A DNA stretch of 64,000 bases from contig JADMJJ010000010.1 of the NCBI GenBank assembly GCA_018780645.1, forward strand, positions 106,753 to 170,752, in the 5' to 3' direction. Source of the stretch: Burkholderiaceae bacterium (GTDB lineage Bacteria > Pseudomonadota > Gammaproteobacteria > Burkholderiales > Burkholderiaceae_C). Of this stretch, positions 51,233-60,012 are shown one piece after another. The translations under genes and the position numbers were made by a program. A model generated the notes under the pieces. It saw only the letters and a list, made by a program, of their open reading frames with translations, was not told the origin of the DNA and did no database searches. Each line of letters begins with the position of its first letter. Positions within the stretch are counted from its first letter, which is position 1.

Positions 51233-52006
51233 TCACTGCGGGCTTGCCAGCCCCCGCAAATAAGCCAGCCCGGCGCCAGCGCGGGGGCCATACCAGCTGA
51301 GCAGCTCGCCATCGACCAGCTGCACGGTCGACTGCGGGCACAGCGCTTGGGCCAGCGGCAGATGGCCAGCGTTGAATGAATAGGGCTCGGAGCTGAGCAG
51401 CACCCGCTGCACGCCGGCCAGCCAGGGCTCGTTGCCGGTCAGCGCCGGGTAGCGCGCCGCGCCATGCGCGCCGCCGATGACCTGCGGCCAGGTCTGCCAA
51501 TTCACCTGGGCCAGCATGCGGGCGATATAGGTGTCGGTGGCCACCGTCATCCAGGGCTCGCGCCAGATCAGGTAGAGCACCCGTTGCTCGAGCCAGGTCT
51601 GGGCGGCGCAGGCCTGCAGTTCCCGCTGCAGCTGCTCACTCAGCGCCGCGGCACGCTCGGTGACACCGGGCAGGTAACCGAACAACGCCACCATCTGCTC
51701 AAGCAGCACCAGATTGTCCTGCGGCGTCTGCGGGTGGGTGACGACGATCTCGGGCACGAACTCGCGCAGTGCCTCCACCGTCTCAAGCCGGTTCTCGTCC
51801 ACATTGACCAGCACATGGGTGGGTGCCAGGCCCTTCAGCTTGGCCAGATTGACATCCTTGGTGCCGCCGACCTTCGGAAGGTCCACCACCTCCGCCGCCG
51901 GGTGAACGCAAAACCCGGTGCGCGCTACCACATGCTGACGCAGGCCCAGCGCCAGCAGCAGCTCGGTCAGGCTGGGCACCAGGCTGGCGATGCGCGGCGG
52001 GCTCAT
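51233..52006 (-). CDS. Helical-backbone metal receptor / cobalamin-binding-like protein
   Basis: A 257-residue protein of the BtuF/FhuD-like periplasmic binding fold (TroA_a). PRIASLVPSLTELLLALGLR, FCVHPAAEVVDLPKVGGTKD and PTHVLVNVDENRLETVEAL are family motifs. It has no signal peptide at the chosen start, as is common for cytoplasmic-looking members annotated as helical backbone metal receptors. ATPase and permease genes for a metal or cobalamin importer are absent. The start is 2 bases after the membrane protein stop, suggesting coupling. Ligand unknown. Confidence 0.85.
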   Translation of the reverse strand: MSPPRIASLVPSLTELLLALGLRQHVVARTGFCVHPAAEVVDLPKVGGTKDVNLAKLKGLAPTHVLVNVDENRLETVEALREFVPEIVVTHPQTPQDNLVLLEQMVALFGYLPGVTERAAALSEQLQRELQACAAQTWLEQRVLYLIWREPWMTVATDTYIARMLAQVNWQTWPQVIGGAHGAARYPALTGNEPWLAGVQRVLLSSEPYSFNAGHLPLAQALCPQSTVQLVDGELLSWYGPRAGAGLAYLRGLASPQ

Positions 52007-52008
52007 CG

Positions 52009-52923
52009 TCACAGCGCGTCGGCTTCTTCGGGTTTCAAAGACAGATAAACGGCACAGCAACCGCTCAGGTAGACCAGGCCTGGCAGCACCAGGGCCACCG
52101 CGAACACCAGGCCGCCACCGACCACCGCCGCCATGCCCAGCGGCGTGGCCGCCACCGGCGCTCCGGCAGCACCCAGGCTGCGCAGGCCGTAGCCGAACAG
52201 GCCGGCCATCACCTGTTGCGGCGGCAGGTCTATGCCCACCACCCAGACCGCCAGCAGGGCCATCGCCCGGCCGCCGGTCATCACGACAAAGGTGACGATG
52301 GCGCTGACCAGGGCCGTCAGCACCAGCACCGCACCCATCAGCAGGGCCACATCGAGCAGACCGCCGCGCCAATGCCGCCACAGCAGCTGCAGCGTCGCAC
52401 GCACGCCCTGGCCGGCCCAGATCGACGGCCCGGTCAACGGGCCCACCAGCACCGCCACGGTGAACGACGTGACGCCCATCGCCACCACGCCTACCGGTAC
52501 CAGCAGGCCGAACAGCGGCGTGCCCACCATCGGCAGGCGCACCAGCCACAGCAGGCCCAGCAACAGTCCCAGGCCCAGGATGGCGCCCAGGACAACGACG
52601 AGCAGGGTCAGCAGCACGCGATGGGCACTGCCCAGCGCGTCGGTGAAGGCATCCTGCACGTCGCGCACCGGTCGGCCCAGGGCCTGATCCATCACCAGCA
52701 GGCCGGTGGTGTTGATGCCGTAGAAGGCGGTGGTCAGCGCCAGCCCGGCCCAGATCACGCCCCATGGCCCGTCGGCCTTGGCCAATGAGGACTCGGCCAT
52801 GGCCAGCAACAGGCCGGCCATGCAGAAGGTAGCCAGCAAGGCCCATAGCGCCCGCCCGTTGCGGACCGCCTCCAGGCTATTGAGAACGCGATTCAGGGTG
52901 TGGAGCGAGATTTTTGGCTGCAT
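52009..52923 (-). CDS. Multispanning membrane protein of unknown function
   Basis: A 304-residue protein with about six hydrophobic segments (LWALLATFCMAGLLLAMAES, LLTLLVVVLGAILGLGLLLG, GVVAMGVTSFTVAVLVGPL, VALLMGAVLVLTALVSAIV). A soluble loop near residues 70-95 links the second and third. No transporter signature is clear. The start at 52923 gives MQPKISLHTLNRVLNSLEAV. It lies 2 bases ahead of the metal-receptor gene, so the two are likely coupled. The same stretch upstream holds the promoter of the RNA-binding gene, on the other strand. Confidence 0.75.
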   Translation of the reverse strand: MQPKISLHTLNRVLNSLEAVRNGRALWALLATFCMAGLLLAMAESSLAKADGPWGVIWAGLALTTAFYGINTTGLLVMDQALGRPVRDVQDAFTDALGSAHRVLLTLLVVVLGAILGLGLLLGLLWLVRLPMVGTPLFGLLVPVGVVAMGVTSFTVAVLVGPLTGPSIWAGQGVRATLQLLWRHWRGGLLDVALLMGAVLVLTALVSAIVTFVVMTGGRAMALLAVWVVGIDLPPQQVMAGLFGYGLRSLGAAGAPVAATPLGMAAVVGGGLVFAVALVLPGLVYLSGCCAVYLSLKPEEADAL

Positions 52924-52987
52924 TTGGCATGGATGATAAGCAGCACCATGGAAATCCCCTGGTTTACCCCGAAGGCCGAAAAACAAC

Positions 52988-53033
52988 ACTCACAGTGAGT
53001 TCACTTTGCACAGTTCCGTGGCTTACTGATAAT
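52988..53033 (+). promoter_or_regulatory. Promoter of the glycine-rich RNA-binding protein gene
   Basis: TTGCAC (53006-53011) and GATAAT (53028-53033) with a 16-base spacer form a good sigma-70 promoter. A 13-base palindrome ACTCAC-A-GTGAGT (52988-53000) lies just upstream of the -35. The untranslated leader to the ATG at 53127 is about 85 bases, long enough for temperature- or protein-responsive control as in cold-shock genes. Function of the palindrome is not known. Confidence 0.55.
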
Positions 53034-53126
53034 CCAAGGTCTGTGTATGGACGCCGCGCCGTCGATTGAATGGTTCACGATGGGTTGAAGCTCCACATGG
53101 TTATCTGGAATTGAAAGGGCTTCCCC

Positions 53127-53609
53127 ATGGGAAACAAGCTTTACGTCGGCAACCTCGCTTACAGCGTGCGTGATGAGTCTCTGCAAGAGTCTTTCGGCCA
53201 ATTTGGTACTGTGACCTCCGCAAAGGTCATGATGGATCGCGACACCGGTCGCTCAAAGGGTTTCGGCTTCGTCGAAATGGGTTCTGACGCTGAAGCGCAA
53301 GCCGCTATCAACGGCATGAACGGCCAGGCTCTGGAAGGCCGCGCCATCGTTGTGAACGAGGCTCGTCCTCGTGAAGAGCGTCCGGGCGGCTTCGGTGGCG
53401 GCGGTGGCCGCTCCGGTGGCGGCGGCTTCGGCGGCGGCGGCGGTGGTGGCGGCTTCGGTGGCGGTGGCGGCGGTGGCCGTTCCGGCGGCGGTGGCTTCGG
53501 TGGCGGCGGTGGCCGCTCCGGTGGTGGCGGCTTCGGCGGTGGCGGCGGTGGCCGTTCCGGCGGTGGCGGCGGCTACGGCGGCGGCGGTGGTGGCCGCGGC
53601 GGTTACTGA
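53127..53609 (+). CDS. Glycine-rich RRM RNA-binding protein
   Basis: A 160-residue protein. Residues 3-80 are an RRM domain with RNP2 LYVGNL (5-10) and RNP1 KGFGFVEM (44-51). The tail from about residue 86 is almost only Gly with Arg, Ser and Phe (GGGFGGGGG-type repeats), an RGG-like low-complexity region. Bacterial proteins of this build are cold-induced RNA chaperones. A good terminator follows at 53651. Start codon ATG at 53127; an untranslated leader of about 85 bases precedes it. Confidence 0.93.
   Translation: MGNKLYVGNLAYSVRDESLQESFGQFGTVTSAKVMMDRDTGRSKGFGFVEMGSDAEAQAAINGMNGQALEGRAIVVNEARPREERPGGFGGGGGRSGGGGFGGGGGGGGFGGGGGGGRSGGGGFGGGGGRSGGGGFGGGGGGRSGGGGGYGGGGGGRGGY
53384..53606 (+). 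repeat. Glycine-rich coding repeat of the RRM protein
   Basis: Tandem GGC/GGT codons broken by units reading GGCCGCTCCGG and GGCTTCGG, encoding GGGG, GRSGG and GGGGF blocks. Copy number of the units is likely to vary between strains by slippage. The pattern is protein-coding and not a CRISPR or satellite. Confidence 0.85.
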
Positions 53610-53650
53610 TCTGCCGGTGCAGCGCTGATATCAGCGCTCTGCCAAAGAAC

Positions 53651-53677
53651 AAAAGGGTGCCTCTGGCACCCTTTTTT
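53651..53677 (+). terminator. Bidirectional terminator after the RRM gene
   Basis: An 11-base stem AAAAGGGTGCC paired with GGCACCCTTTT around a three-base loop, followed by further T residues. The A-run on the left side lets it also stop the convergent DUF2062 transcript. Confidence 0.88.
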
Positions 53678-54275
53678 ATTGTCCGGTCGCCCTGGCGGCA
53701 CGCGCGCGGAGACGGCTGCGGCGCTCGAATCGGATCCAGAACCACCAGGCGAAATACACAATCGCGTAGGTCAGCAGCCCCAGCACCAGGCCGGCCAGCG
53801 GCAGCCCCACCAGCAGCGGCTTGCCCAGCGACAGCAGCCAGGCGCTGATGGCGCCCCACCAGCTGCCCGGATCGGTCCAGTCCAGGCCTAGGGTGGGCAC
53901 CAAGGATTGACCCGGTTCATGGGGCAGCACCAGGGAGCCCAGCGTGATGGCCAGGCTCCAGATCGGCACCAGGGTGAAGGGGTTGGTCAACCAGGTAGCC
54001 GCTGCGGCCGAAGCCACGTTGGCCCGACAGATGATGGCCGCGACGGCCGCCAGGCCCATCTGGCCGGGCCCGGGAAACACCCCGAAACCCACACCCAGCG
54101 CCGCACCCAAAGCCACTTTGCGCCGGTGCGCGACCCATAACCACGGTCGGTGGGCCAGATAGCGGCCGAGCCAGCGCAAACCGGGGGTTTGGCTGAGGGT
54201 GGCAGGGCTGGGGAGTATGCGTCGGGCAAATCGGCTAGCGGGCACGCGAGGACTTTCGAAAAGCGATGGCGGCAC
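53676..54275 (-). CDS. DUF2062 membrane protein
   Basis: About 199 residues with the DUF2062 pattern: HRPWLWVAHRRKVALGAAL, FGVFPGPGQMGLAAVAA, AAAATWLTNPFTLVPIWSLA and a C-terminal membrane segment pair (LVGLPLAGLVLGLLTYAIVY), ending in a basic tail. The start is uncertain: I use the GTG at 54275; a GTG at 54245 fits almost as well, and an ATG at 54407 gives a non-conserved leader overlapping the DUF5916 gene. Members are inner-membrane proteins of unknown role. Confidence 0.8.
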   Translation of the reverse strand: MPPSLFESPRVPASRFARRILPSPATLSQTPGLRWLGRYLAHRPWLWVAHRRKVALGAALGVGFGVFPGPGQMGLAAVAAIICRANVASAAAATWLTNPFTLVPIWSLAITLGSLVLPHEPGQSLVPTLGLDWTDPGSWWGAISAWLLSLGKPLLVGLPLAGLVLGLLTYAIVYFAWWFWIRFERRSRLRARAARATGQ

Positions 54276-54375
54276 GACATCGGTGCAGATCAAACATATG
54301 CGGCGATGCCGCCGAACTACAAGGAGCTCCCGAGTATCGCGCCACCGAAGCCCCAGCCCGCTTTCTCCAGTTTCG

Positions 54376-56709
54376 TCATCGTTCGAAGGTATGCACCGCC
54401 TTGGCAAACAACTCGGTGCTGCGCTGCCGGCCCGGTTCGGCGCTGGCCCGGGTGGCGCCGATGCTGAAGCTGCGGCCCAGGCCCAGCCGATGCTGATAGA
54501 CCAGGGACAGGCTGCGGCCCTGCAGATCCTCGTCCGCCAACGCCGCCTCGCCTCGCCGCTGATAGCCGGTGCTCTGCACGATGGCTCGTACCGAGTCGCG
54601 CGGGCTCAGGTGCAGGACGGCCAGCGTACGGGCGGCGCGGTCGGTGAAGGCCCGCTCGCTCTGCGGGCGGCGCACAAAGCCCTGCTCCAGCCGCTGCTCC
54701 AGCTCCAGGCTCCAGTGCGTCGGCAGGCCCGGCAGCGGCAGGCGCAGCTTGGCTTCAAGCAACACATTGGCGCCGCCGCCGACGCGGTCGGCCTCGACGT
54801 CCAGGCGTCGGCCCAGCTCCAGCTCGCCGGTCACGTAGCTGAGCCAGGGCGCCGGATTGCTGCCGAAGCCAAGGTTCAAGGTGCGCAGCGGATGCATCAC
54901 ACCGCCAGCCTTGGCGCGCTGCTGATCGAGGCTCAGGTGCGCCCACACATCGGTGTTGCGCGCCGCCACGAACCAGAAGCCCGGATGGATGCGCCGCTCC
55001 ACCACCTCGCCGGCGCGCACGCCGTGGGCGGCATCACGCACCGTGCTGATCTGCTTCAGGAACAGCTGCCACTCCGCCTCGAAGACCTGGAAGCGCGACC
55101 ACTCGCCCAGTGGTGCCAGCGACTCCGGCGCCACGCGCCGGTTCAGTTGCAGGCTGGCCTGGCGCACGCCGGACTGGCTGACGAAGCCGTTGTCATTGGC
55201 GAATCTCGGGCTGATCTGCTCGATATGGGCGGTATTGGCCCAGTCCTCGCTGGAATGGCGCCAGCTCAGCCAGAGCTTGTGCCCGGTCTCGGCGCGGATG
55301 GCGACCGGCGCGCCCTGCGCATCGAAGCCCGCCGTGGTGCGCGAGAACAGCGCATGGCCGCGCAACTGGTCCTCCGCCCCGGCCCGCCAGCTGCCGTCCA
55401 GGCCCAGCACACGGTTGTTCTGGCCCGAACCATAGTCACGCGAGGACATCAGGCCGCCCAGACCGAACGCCTCGGCCTGCCAGCGCCCGCGCGCAAAGGT
55501 CGCCTGCGACACCCGGGCCTGCTCATGGCTCTCCGTGCCATAGGCGCTGGCACGCAAGATCTGACCCCCGCCGGCATCGCGAAGGCTCAGAGCGGTAGCT
55601 TCGGCATTGGCACCGCGCCAGGTGCTGCGCACGCCCCACTCCGGGTCGGTGATGGCACGCGAGTAGAAAGCGGCCAGGCCACGTGCATCGCCCTGATCGA
55701 CCGCCTGGCCCAGGCCGATCACGTCGGTGCTTTCGAGGAAAAACGGCCGCTTCTCGGGCACGCTCAGTGCAAAACGGGTGTTGCCGGCCAGCTGCGGTGT
55801 GTCCAGCTCGACCTGGGAGAAGTCGGGGTTGAAGGTGGCGTCCACCACCCAGTCGGCGCGCGGCCGCCACTTCAACTCGGCACCGAGCGTGAACTTGCTC
55901 TGCTTGCGTGTTTGCGCGCCGTCGCGGTCGCGGGTCGTGCGCCAGGTCAGCTCGGGGCTGATGTTCAGGAAACTGTGCTCGCGCACCCGTTCGGCCAGAT
56001 CGCCGAGGCCGCCAATCTCCTGCATCTCGGCGATGAAGCTCAGGGCGTCCTTGGTCAGCGGCGCGCTGACCAGCAGCAGGCTCGCCTCACGCGGAATGCT
56101 GCGCGCCACCATCAGCCGCCAGGGCGCGCCGTCGGCGTAGGGGAAGCGCAGGCTGGCCAGCGGCCAGCGCAGTTCGACGCTGTAGCCGTCGGGCAGGCGC
56201 CGCACGGCGGCTTCGAGGTCGAAGTCGGGGGCATAGTCCTCGCCATCGTCCTCGGCGGTGAACACGCCATCGGCAATCACGCCGGCCGCACTGATGCGCG
56301 CGAACTGGGCCGAGCGCCGCTGGCCCACCGCATCGAGCGCGACCAGCACGAAGTCCTGATCGCGCTTGACGTTGTCGCGCCGTGCCAGCTGGGCCCGTAT
56401 CAGCTCGGGCCGTGGGTCATAGGCGCGGATGCCGAAGATCAGATGGTGTTCGTCGGCCACCACCTGGACGGTGGTGCGCATGGGCGCCGGCAGGCGGTCT
56501 TCGGGCTGGTGCTGCACAAAGGCGTCGTGCACCGGAGCACGTTGCCAGACGGCCTCGTCGAGCCGGCCGTCGATGCGCGGTGTAGCATCACCGGCCTGCA
56601 GACGCAGCGCCTGCGGTTGGGCACCGGCGGGATAGGGCAGCTCGGCGGCGGCACAGGCGCCAGCGGCCCAGGCCAGCCCCAGCGCCAAGGCTTGAGGGTT
56701 CAGTTTCAT
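54376..56709 (-). CDS. DUF5916 outer-membrane-associated protein
   Basis: A 777-residue exported protein. The signal peptide is LALGLAWAAGACAAA. Residues 35-210 form a carbohydrate-binding/DOMON-like domain (ATPRIDGRLDEAVWQRAP, FGIRAYDPRPELIRAQLA). The rest is a DUF5916 beta-barrel-like region (NPDFSQVELDTPQLAGNTRF, EKRPFFLESTDVIGLG, SPRFANDNGFVSQSGVRQA). The family often neighbours sugar or protein breakdown genes, which are absent here. Probably an outer-membrane protein of unknown ligand. Start at 56709 (MKLNPQALALG). Confidence 0.85.
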   Translation of the reverse strand: MKLNPQALALGLAWAAGACAAAELPYPAGAQPQALRLQAGDATPRIDGRLDEAVWQRAPVHDAFVQHQPEDRLPAPMRTTVQVVADEHHLIFGIRAYDPRPELIRAQLARRDNVKRDQDFVLVALDAVGQRRSAQFARISAAGVIADGVFTAEDDGEDYAPDFDLEAAVRRLPDGYSVELRWPLASLRFPYADGAPWRLMVARSIPREASLLLVSAPLTKDALSFIAEMQEIGGLGDLAERVREHSFLNISPELTWRTTRDRDGAQTRKQSKFTLGAELKWRPRADWVVDATFNPDFSQVELDTPQLAGNTRFALSVPEKRPFFLESTDVIGLGQAVDQGDARGLAAFYSRAITDPEWGVRSTWRGANAEATALSLRDAGGGQILRASAYGTESHEQARVSQATFARGRWQAEAFGLGGLMSSRDYGSGQNNRVLGLDGSWRAGAEDQLRGHALFSRTTAGFDAQGAPVAIRAETGHKLWLSWRHSSEDWANTAHIEQISPRFANDNGFVSQSGVRQASLQLNRRVAPESLAPLGEWSRFQVFEAEWQLFLKQISTVRDAAHGVRAGEVVERRIHPGFWFVAARNTDVWAHLSLDQQRAKAGGVMHPLRTLNLGFGSNPAPWLSYVTGELELGRRLDVEADRVGGGANVLLEAKLRLPLPGLPTHWSLELEQRLEQGFVRRPQSERAFTDRAARTLAVLHLSPRDSVRAIVQSTGYQRRGEAALADEDLQGRSLSLVYQHRLGLGRSFSIGATRASAEPGRQRSTELFAKAVHTFER

Positions 56710-56859
56710 GGCAATCAATCATCCAGACATGGGAACGAACGACCGCTGTGGGCCGACCGATGCAGATGCGAGCGAGCCGAGTCGCTAAGGATGAATGACC
56801 TGGGCCATGGGAGCCTGCTTGCAGCGCGTGCCGCGGAGATTGAAACGGGCGGAGTATAG

Positions 56860-57639
56860 CTACTCGCCGCGACGGTGCTTGCGCGGCCGTCCGGCCAGCA
56901 GGCGGTCGAACCAGGCGTTGGGCAGGGCGCGCATCAGCTTGGCGACGAGACCCATCTGCCAGGGAATCACGCGGTAGCTGGCCCCGGCACTGATGGCGGC
57001 AAAGGCACGCTCGGCAAAGTCATCGGCCTTCATCAGGAAGGGCATGCCGTAGCGGTTCTGGCTGGTCAGCGGCGTGGCGATGTAGCCGGGCAGCAGGGTC
57101 ACCACCTTGACGCCCGAGGGCCGGCACTCACCGCGCAGGCTCTCGCAATAGCTGACCACGGCCGCCTTGCTGGCGCAGTAGGCGCCATGGCCCGGCAGGC
57201 CGCGGATGGCGGCCACGCTGGCGATGCCCACCAGGGTGCCCGAGCCGCGCTCGCGCATGGGCGTGACGAAGGGCTGGAAGGTGGCCGCCATGCCCAGATT
57301 GTTGGTCTCGAAGGTGGCGCGCATCACCTCCAGGTCTTCGGCGAAGGCGGTGTCCATGCCGACGCTGATGCCGGCGTTGGCGATCACCACTTCGGGCAGT
57401 CCCTGGCGCGCGATGCAGTCCCGCCCGGCCTGGGTGATGGCGGCCACGTCGCGCACATCGGCGCCATAGACCTCGTGGCGCGCCGCCTCGAAGCCCGCGC
57501 CCTGCGCCCATTCGCGCAGTTCGGCGCTGCGCCGCGCCACCAGGGCAACGCGCCAGCCGGCGCGGTAGTAGGTGGTGGCCAGGGCCTGGCCGATGCCGCT
57601 GGAGGCACCGGTGATGAAGACAAGCGGGGCAGCGCTCAT
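56860..57639 (-). CDS. SDR family oxidoreductase coupled to lptC
   Basis: A 259-residue dehydrogenase with the cofactor motif TGASSGIG at residues 10-17, NAG in VVIANAGIS, Ser in IASVAAIRG and the YCASK catalytic pair. Its start overlaps the lptC stop (ATGA). The LPS gene order kdsD-kdsC-lptC therefore continues into this SDR rather than the usual lptA. The tail carries a basic end (RPRKHRRGE). Substrate unknown; association with LPS or lipid metabolism is inferred from position only. Confidence 0.9.
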   Translation of the reverse strand: MSAAPLVFITGASSGIGQALATTYYRAGWRVALVARRSAELREWAQGAGFEAARHEVYGADVRDVAAITQAGRDCIARQGLPEVVIANAGISVGMDTAFAEDLEVMRATFETNNLGMAATFQPFVTPMRERGSGTLVGIASVAAIRGLPGHGAYCASKAAVVSYCESLRGECRPSGVKVVTLLPGYIATPLTSQNRYGMPFLMKADDFAERAFAAISAGASYRVIPWQMGLVAKLMRALPNAWFDRLLAGRPRKHRRGE

Positions 57640-58316
57640 AGACCCGGCCGCGCGTTATTGGGCCGCGATGACATCTGCATGCGCGTGCGCCCGCTGAACT
57701 CCAGCAGGCCCTTCAGATTGTCGTAGTCCAAGGTCTGGGCGCGCATCTCGCCGCCGGGGTAAGTGATGCGCACCGGCAGATGGGAGCGCAGCTTTTCCAG
57801 CGCCACAAAGGCCTGGACGAACTCGCCCTGGATCTCGACCTGGGGCGCAGCGCCGAGCACGCCCTCCTTGTCGCGCACAAAGCGCTGCACGCGCACCTCA
57901 CCGATGAGCTGCACCTCGCTGCCATCGGCATTGCTGATGCCGCGCAGGGCCTTGGCAATCATGATGCTGCCCTCCTTGCCGATGGCGTGCACCAGCACGT
58001 CGTCGATCTCCAGCGTGTCGGTGTCCGGATAGTGACGCATCTCGCGGCCGGAGACGCGCACGCGCAGCGCCCCCTTGGCGTCGAAACGCTGCACATCGAA
58101 ACCCTGCATCAGGTAGTCCGGCTCATGGCGCTTGGGCACCGCCTCGGTCGGCCCCTGCGGCAGCGGCGTATTCTTCACCAGCCACCAGGTGCCCAGGGCC
58201 AGCACGCTCATCAGGACCAGGGGCAGATAGGCCGAGAAAAGCTCCTGCAGGCTGCACAGCCAGGAGGGCGCCCGCAGCCGCGTGGCCGGCGCCGCGATCG
58301 GGCCAAGCGCCGCCAT
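57636..58316 (-). CDS. lptC: LPS export ABC transporter periplasmic protein LptC
   Basis: Bitopic protein of the LPS transport bridge, linking the LptB2FG pump to LptA. The 226-residue protein has a cytoplasmic lead, one membrane helix near residues 30-50 (YLPLVLMSVLALGTWWLVKN) and a beta-jellyroll (DYLMQGFDVQRFDAKGALRV, MRAQTLDYDNLKGLLEFSGR). Its start overlaps the kdsC stop (TGATG). lptA and lptB are not in the window. Confidence 0.93.
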   Translation of the reverse strand: MAALGPIAAPATRLRAPSWLCSLQELFSAYLPLVLMSVLALGTWWLVKNTPLPQGPTEAVPKRHEPDYLMQGFDVQRFDAKGALRVRVSGREMRHYPDTDTLEIDDVLVHAIGKEGSIMIAKALRGISNADGSEVQLIGEVRVQRFVRDKEGVLGAAPQVEIQGEFVQAFVALEKLRSHLPVRITYPGGEMRAQTLDYDNLKGLLEFSGRTRMQMSSRPNNARPGL

Positions 58317-58897
58317 CAGGCGGGGCCTCCGTCCAGCGTATCCAGATGGCCGGCGAACAACTCTGCATAGCGGCCGCAGGCCATCAGCAGGATGTCGCAG
58401 CACTCGCGGGCGGCGCCGTGGCCGGCGGCGGCCGTGGTCACATGGTGGGCCACGGCCAGCACCTCGGCATGGGCCTGCGGCGGAGCGCAGGCAAAGCCGG
58501 CGCGGGTCAGCAGCGGCAGGTCGGGCCAGTCATCGCCCATCGCCGCCACCTGATTCCACTGCACGCCCAGCTGGGCCAGCAGCGGCGTGGCCACGGCCAG
58601 TTTGTCCTTGGCGCCATAGACGGCATGCTGCAGGCCCAGGTCGGCAACGCGGCGGCGCACGGCCGGCGAATCACGGCCGGTGATGATGACGGGCGTGATG
58701 CCTCCTTGAGCCAGCAGCTTCAGGCCATGGCCATCGAGCGTGGAGAAGGCCTTGAAGCTCTCGCCCTGCTCGCCGATATAGATGCGGCCATCGGTCAGCA
58801 CGCCGTCGACATCGAAGATGGCCGCCTTCAGACCCAGGCCGCTGCCCTGGGCCTTGAGCAGCAGCTCGGGAGCGAAGCGCAGCGCGGGCTTCAACAT
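58316..58897 (-). CDS. kdsC: 3-deoxy-D-manno-octulosonate-8-phosphate phosphatase KdsC
   Basis: HAD-superfamily phosphatase that removes phosphate from KDO-8-phosphate to give KDO for LPS. The DVDGVLTDG motif has the nucleophile Asp29 and the acid Asp31. SFKAFSTLDGHGLKLL, VIITGRDS and AMGDDWPDLPLL follow in the usual HAD order. Length 193 fits KdsC. It overlaps kdsD and lptC by single-base TGATG junctions. Confidence 0.95.
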   Translation of the reverse strand: MLKPALRFAPELLLKAQGSGLGLKAAIFDVDGVLTDGRIYIGEQGESFKAFSTLDGHGLKLLAQGGITPVIITGRDSPAVRRRVADLGLQHAVYGAKDKLAVATPLLAQLGVQWNQVAAMGDDWPDLPLLTRAGFACAPPQAHAEVLAVAHHVTTAAAGHGAARECCDILLMACGRYAELFAGHLDTLDGGPA

Positions 58898-59886
58898 CAG
58901 ATGACCTTTGCGCGCATCAGATCGTTGATGCTCAGCGCGCCCTGCAGCCGGCCAGCCTCATCGACCACCAGCACAACGGTGATGCGCGCCTCTTCCATCA
59001 GGTCGGCGGCATCGACCGCCAGCGCCTGGGCGCGCACCATGCGCGGCCTGGCGTGCATCACATCGGCAGCACGCAGATTGCGCAAGTCCTGGCCCTTCTC
59101 GACCAGGCGGCGCAGATCACCGTCGGTGAACACGCCCTGAACCCTGTCGCCGCCATCGACGACGATGGCCAGGCCCAGGGCCTTGGCCGACATCTCACGC
59201 ATCATGTCGGTGAACGGGGTGTCGGCGGCCACGCGCGGCAGCGCCTCGCCGCTGCGCATCAGGTCATGGACATGGGTCAGCAGCTTGCGGCCCAGCGCGC
59301 CTCCCGGGTGGGAGCGGGCAAAGTCCTCGGCCTTGAAGCCCCGCGCGTCCAGCAGAGCCATGGCCAGCGCATCACCCAGGGCCATCTGCGCGGTCGTGCT
59401 GGCGGTGGGTGCCAGCTGCAAGGGGCAGGCCTCCTCGGCCACGGCGCTGTCCAGCACCAGGGTGGCGTGGCGGGCGAGGCTGGAATCGGCCCGGCCGGTC
59501 ATCGCGATCACCGGCACACCCAGGCGCTTGAGCACCGGCAGGATGGCATTGAGCTCCTCGCTCTCGCCGGAATTCGACAGGGCCAGGACGATGTCCTTGG
59601 ACGTGACCATGCCCAGGTCGCCATGGCTGGCCTCGGCCGGGTGCACGAACAGCGACGGCGTGCCGGTGGAGGCCAGGGTGGCGGCGATCTTGCGGCCCAC
59701 ATGGCCGCTCTTGCCCATGCCCATCACGGCGACGCGGCCGCTGCAAGCCAGCACGGCCTGCACGGCGGCGGCAAAGGCCTCCCCGAGGCGGGGCGACAGC
59801 TCGGTCAGCGCGGCGGCCTCGATCTGCAGGGCCCGCTGGGCGACGGACACCGCGCGGGCGGCGTCGAAGGGCAGTGATTCGGTCAT
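58897..59886 (-). CDS. kdsD: Arabinose-5-phosphate isomerase KdsD
   Basis: Converts ribulose-5-phosphate to arabinose-5-phosphate, the first step toward KDO. Residues 45-185 are a SIS domain ([32 protein letters not shown]), and two CBS domains follow ([20 protein letters not shown] and [20 protein letters not shown]). The length is 329. First gene of the coupled kdsD-kdsC-lptC-SDR unit, with the stop of each gene overlapping the next start. Confidence 0.95.
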   Translation of the reverse strand: MTESLPFDAARAVSVAQRALQIEAAALTELSPRLGEAFAAAVQAVLACSGRVAVMGMGKSGHVGRKIAATLASTGTPSLFVHPAEASHGDLGMVTSKDIVLALSNSGESEELNAILPVLKRLGVPVIAMTGRADSSLARHATLVLDSAVAEEACPLQLAPTASTTAQMALGDALAMALLDARGFKAEDFARSHPGGALGRKLLTHVHDLMRSGEALPRVAADTPFTDMMREMSAKALGLAIVVDGGDRVQGVFTDGDLRRLVEKGQDLRNLRAADVMHARPRMVRAQALAVDAADLMEEARITVVLVVDEAGRLQGALSINDLMRAKVI

Positions 59887-60012
59887 GCGGCCAGTGTAGC
59901 GGCGCCGGCATGCCCGGATATAGCCGGCTGTTACCCGCCCGGCGCCCGCCGTTTCCACAATGGGCCCCAGGCGTTGCCACAAGCGCCACCCCACCCTCAC
60001 CAGGAGACAAGC

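Noticed and set aside
53384..53606. Possible CRISPR or satellite array
   Set aside because: The units are in frame and encode the RGG-like tail of the RRM protein. There are no unique spacers.
53308..53859. His- and Arg-rich open frame on the minus strand
   Set aside because: It is the antisense of the glycine-rich repeat and has no signs of a real gene; it also crosses the terminator.
54199..56859. 886-codon open frame on the plus strand
   Set aside because: It is antisense to the DUF5916 gene, which has a signal peptide and conserved motifs.
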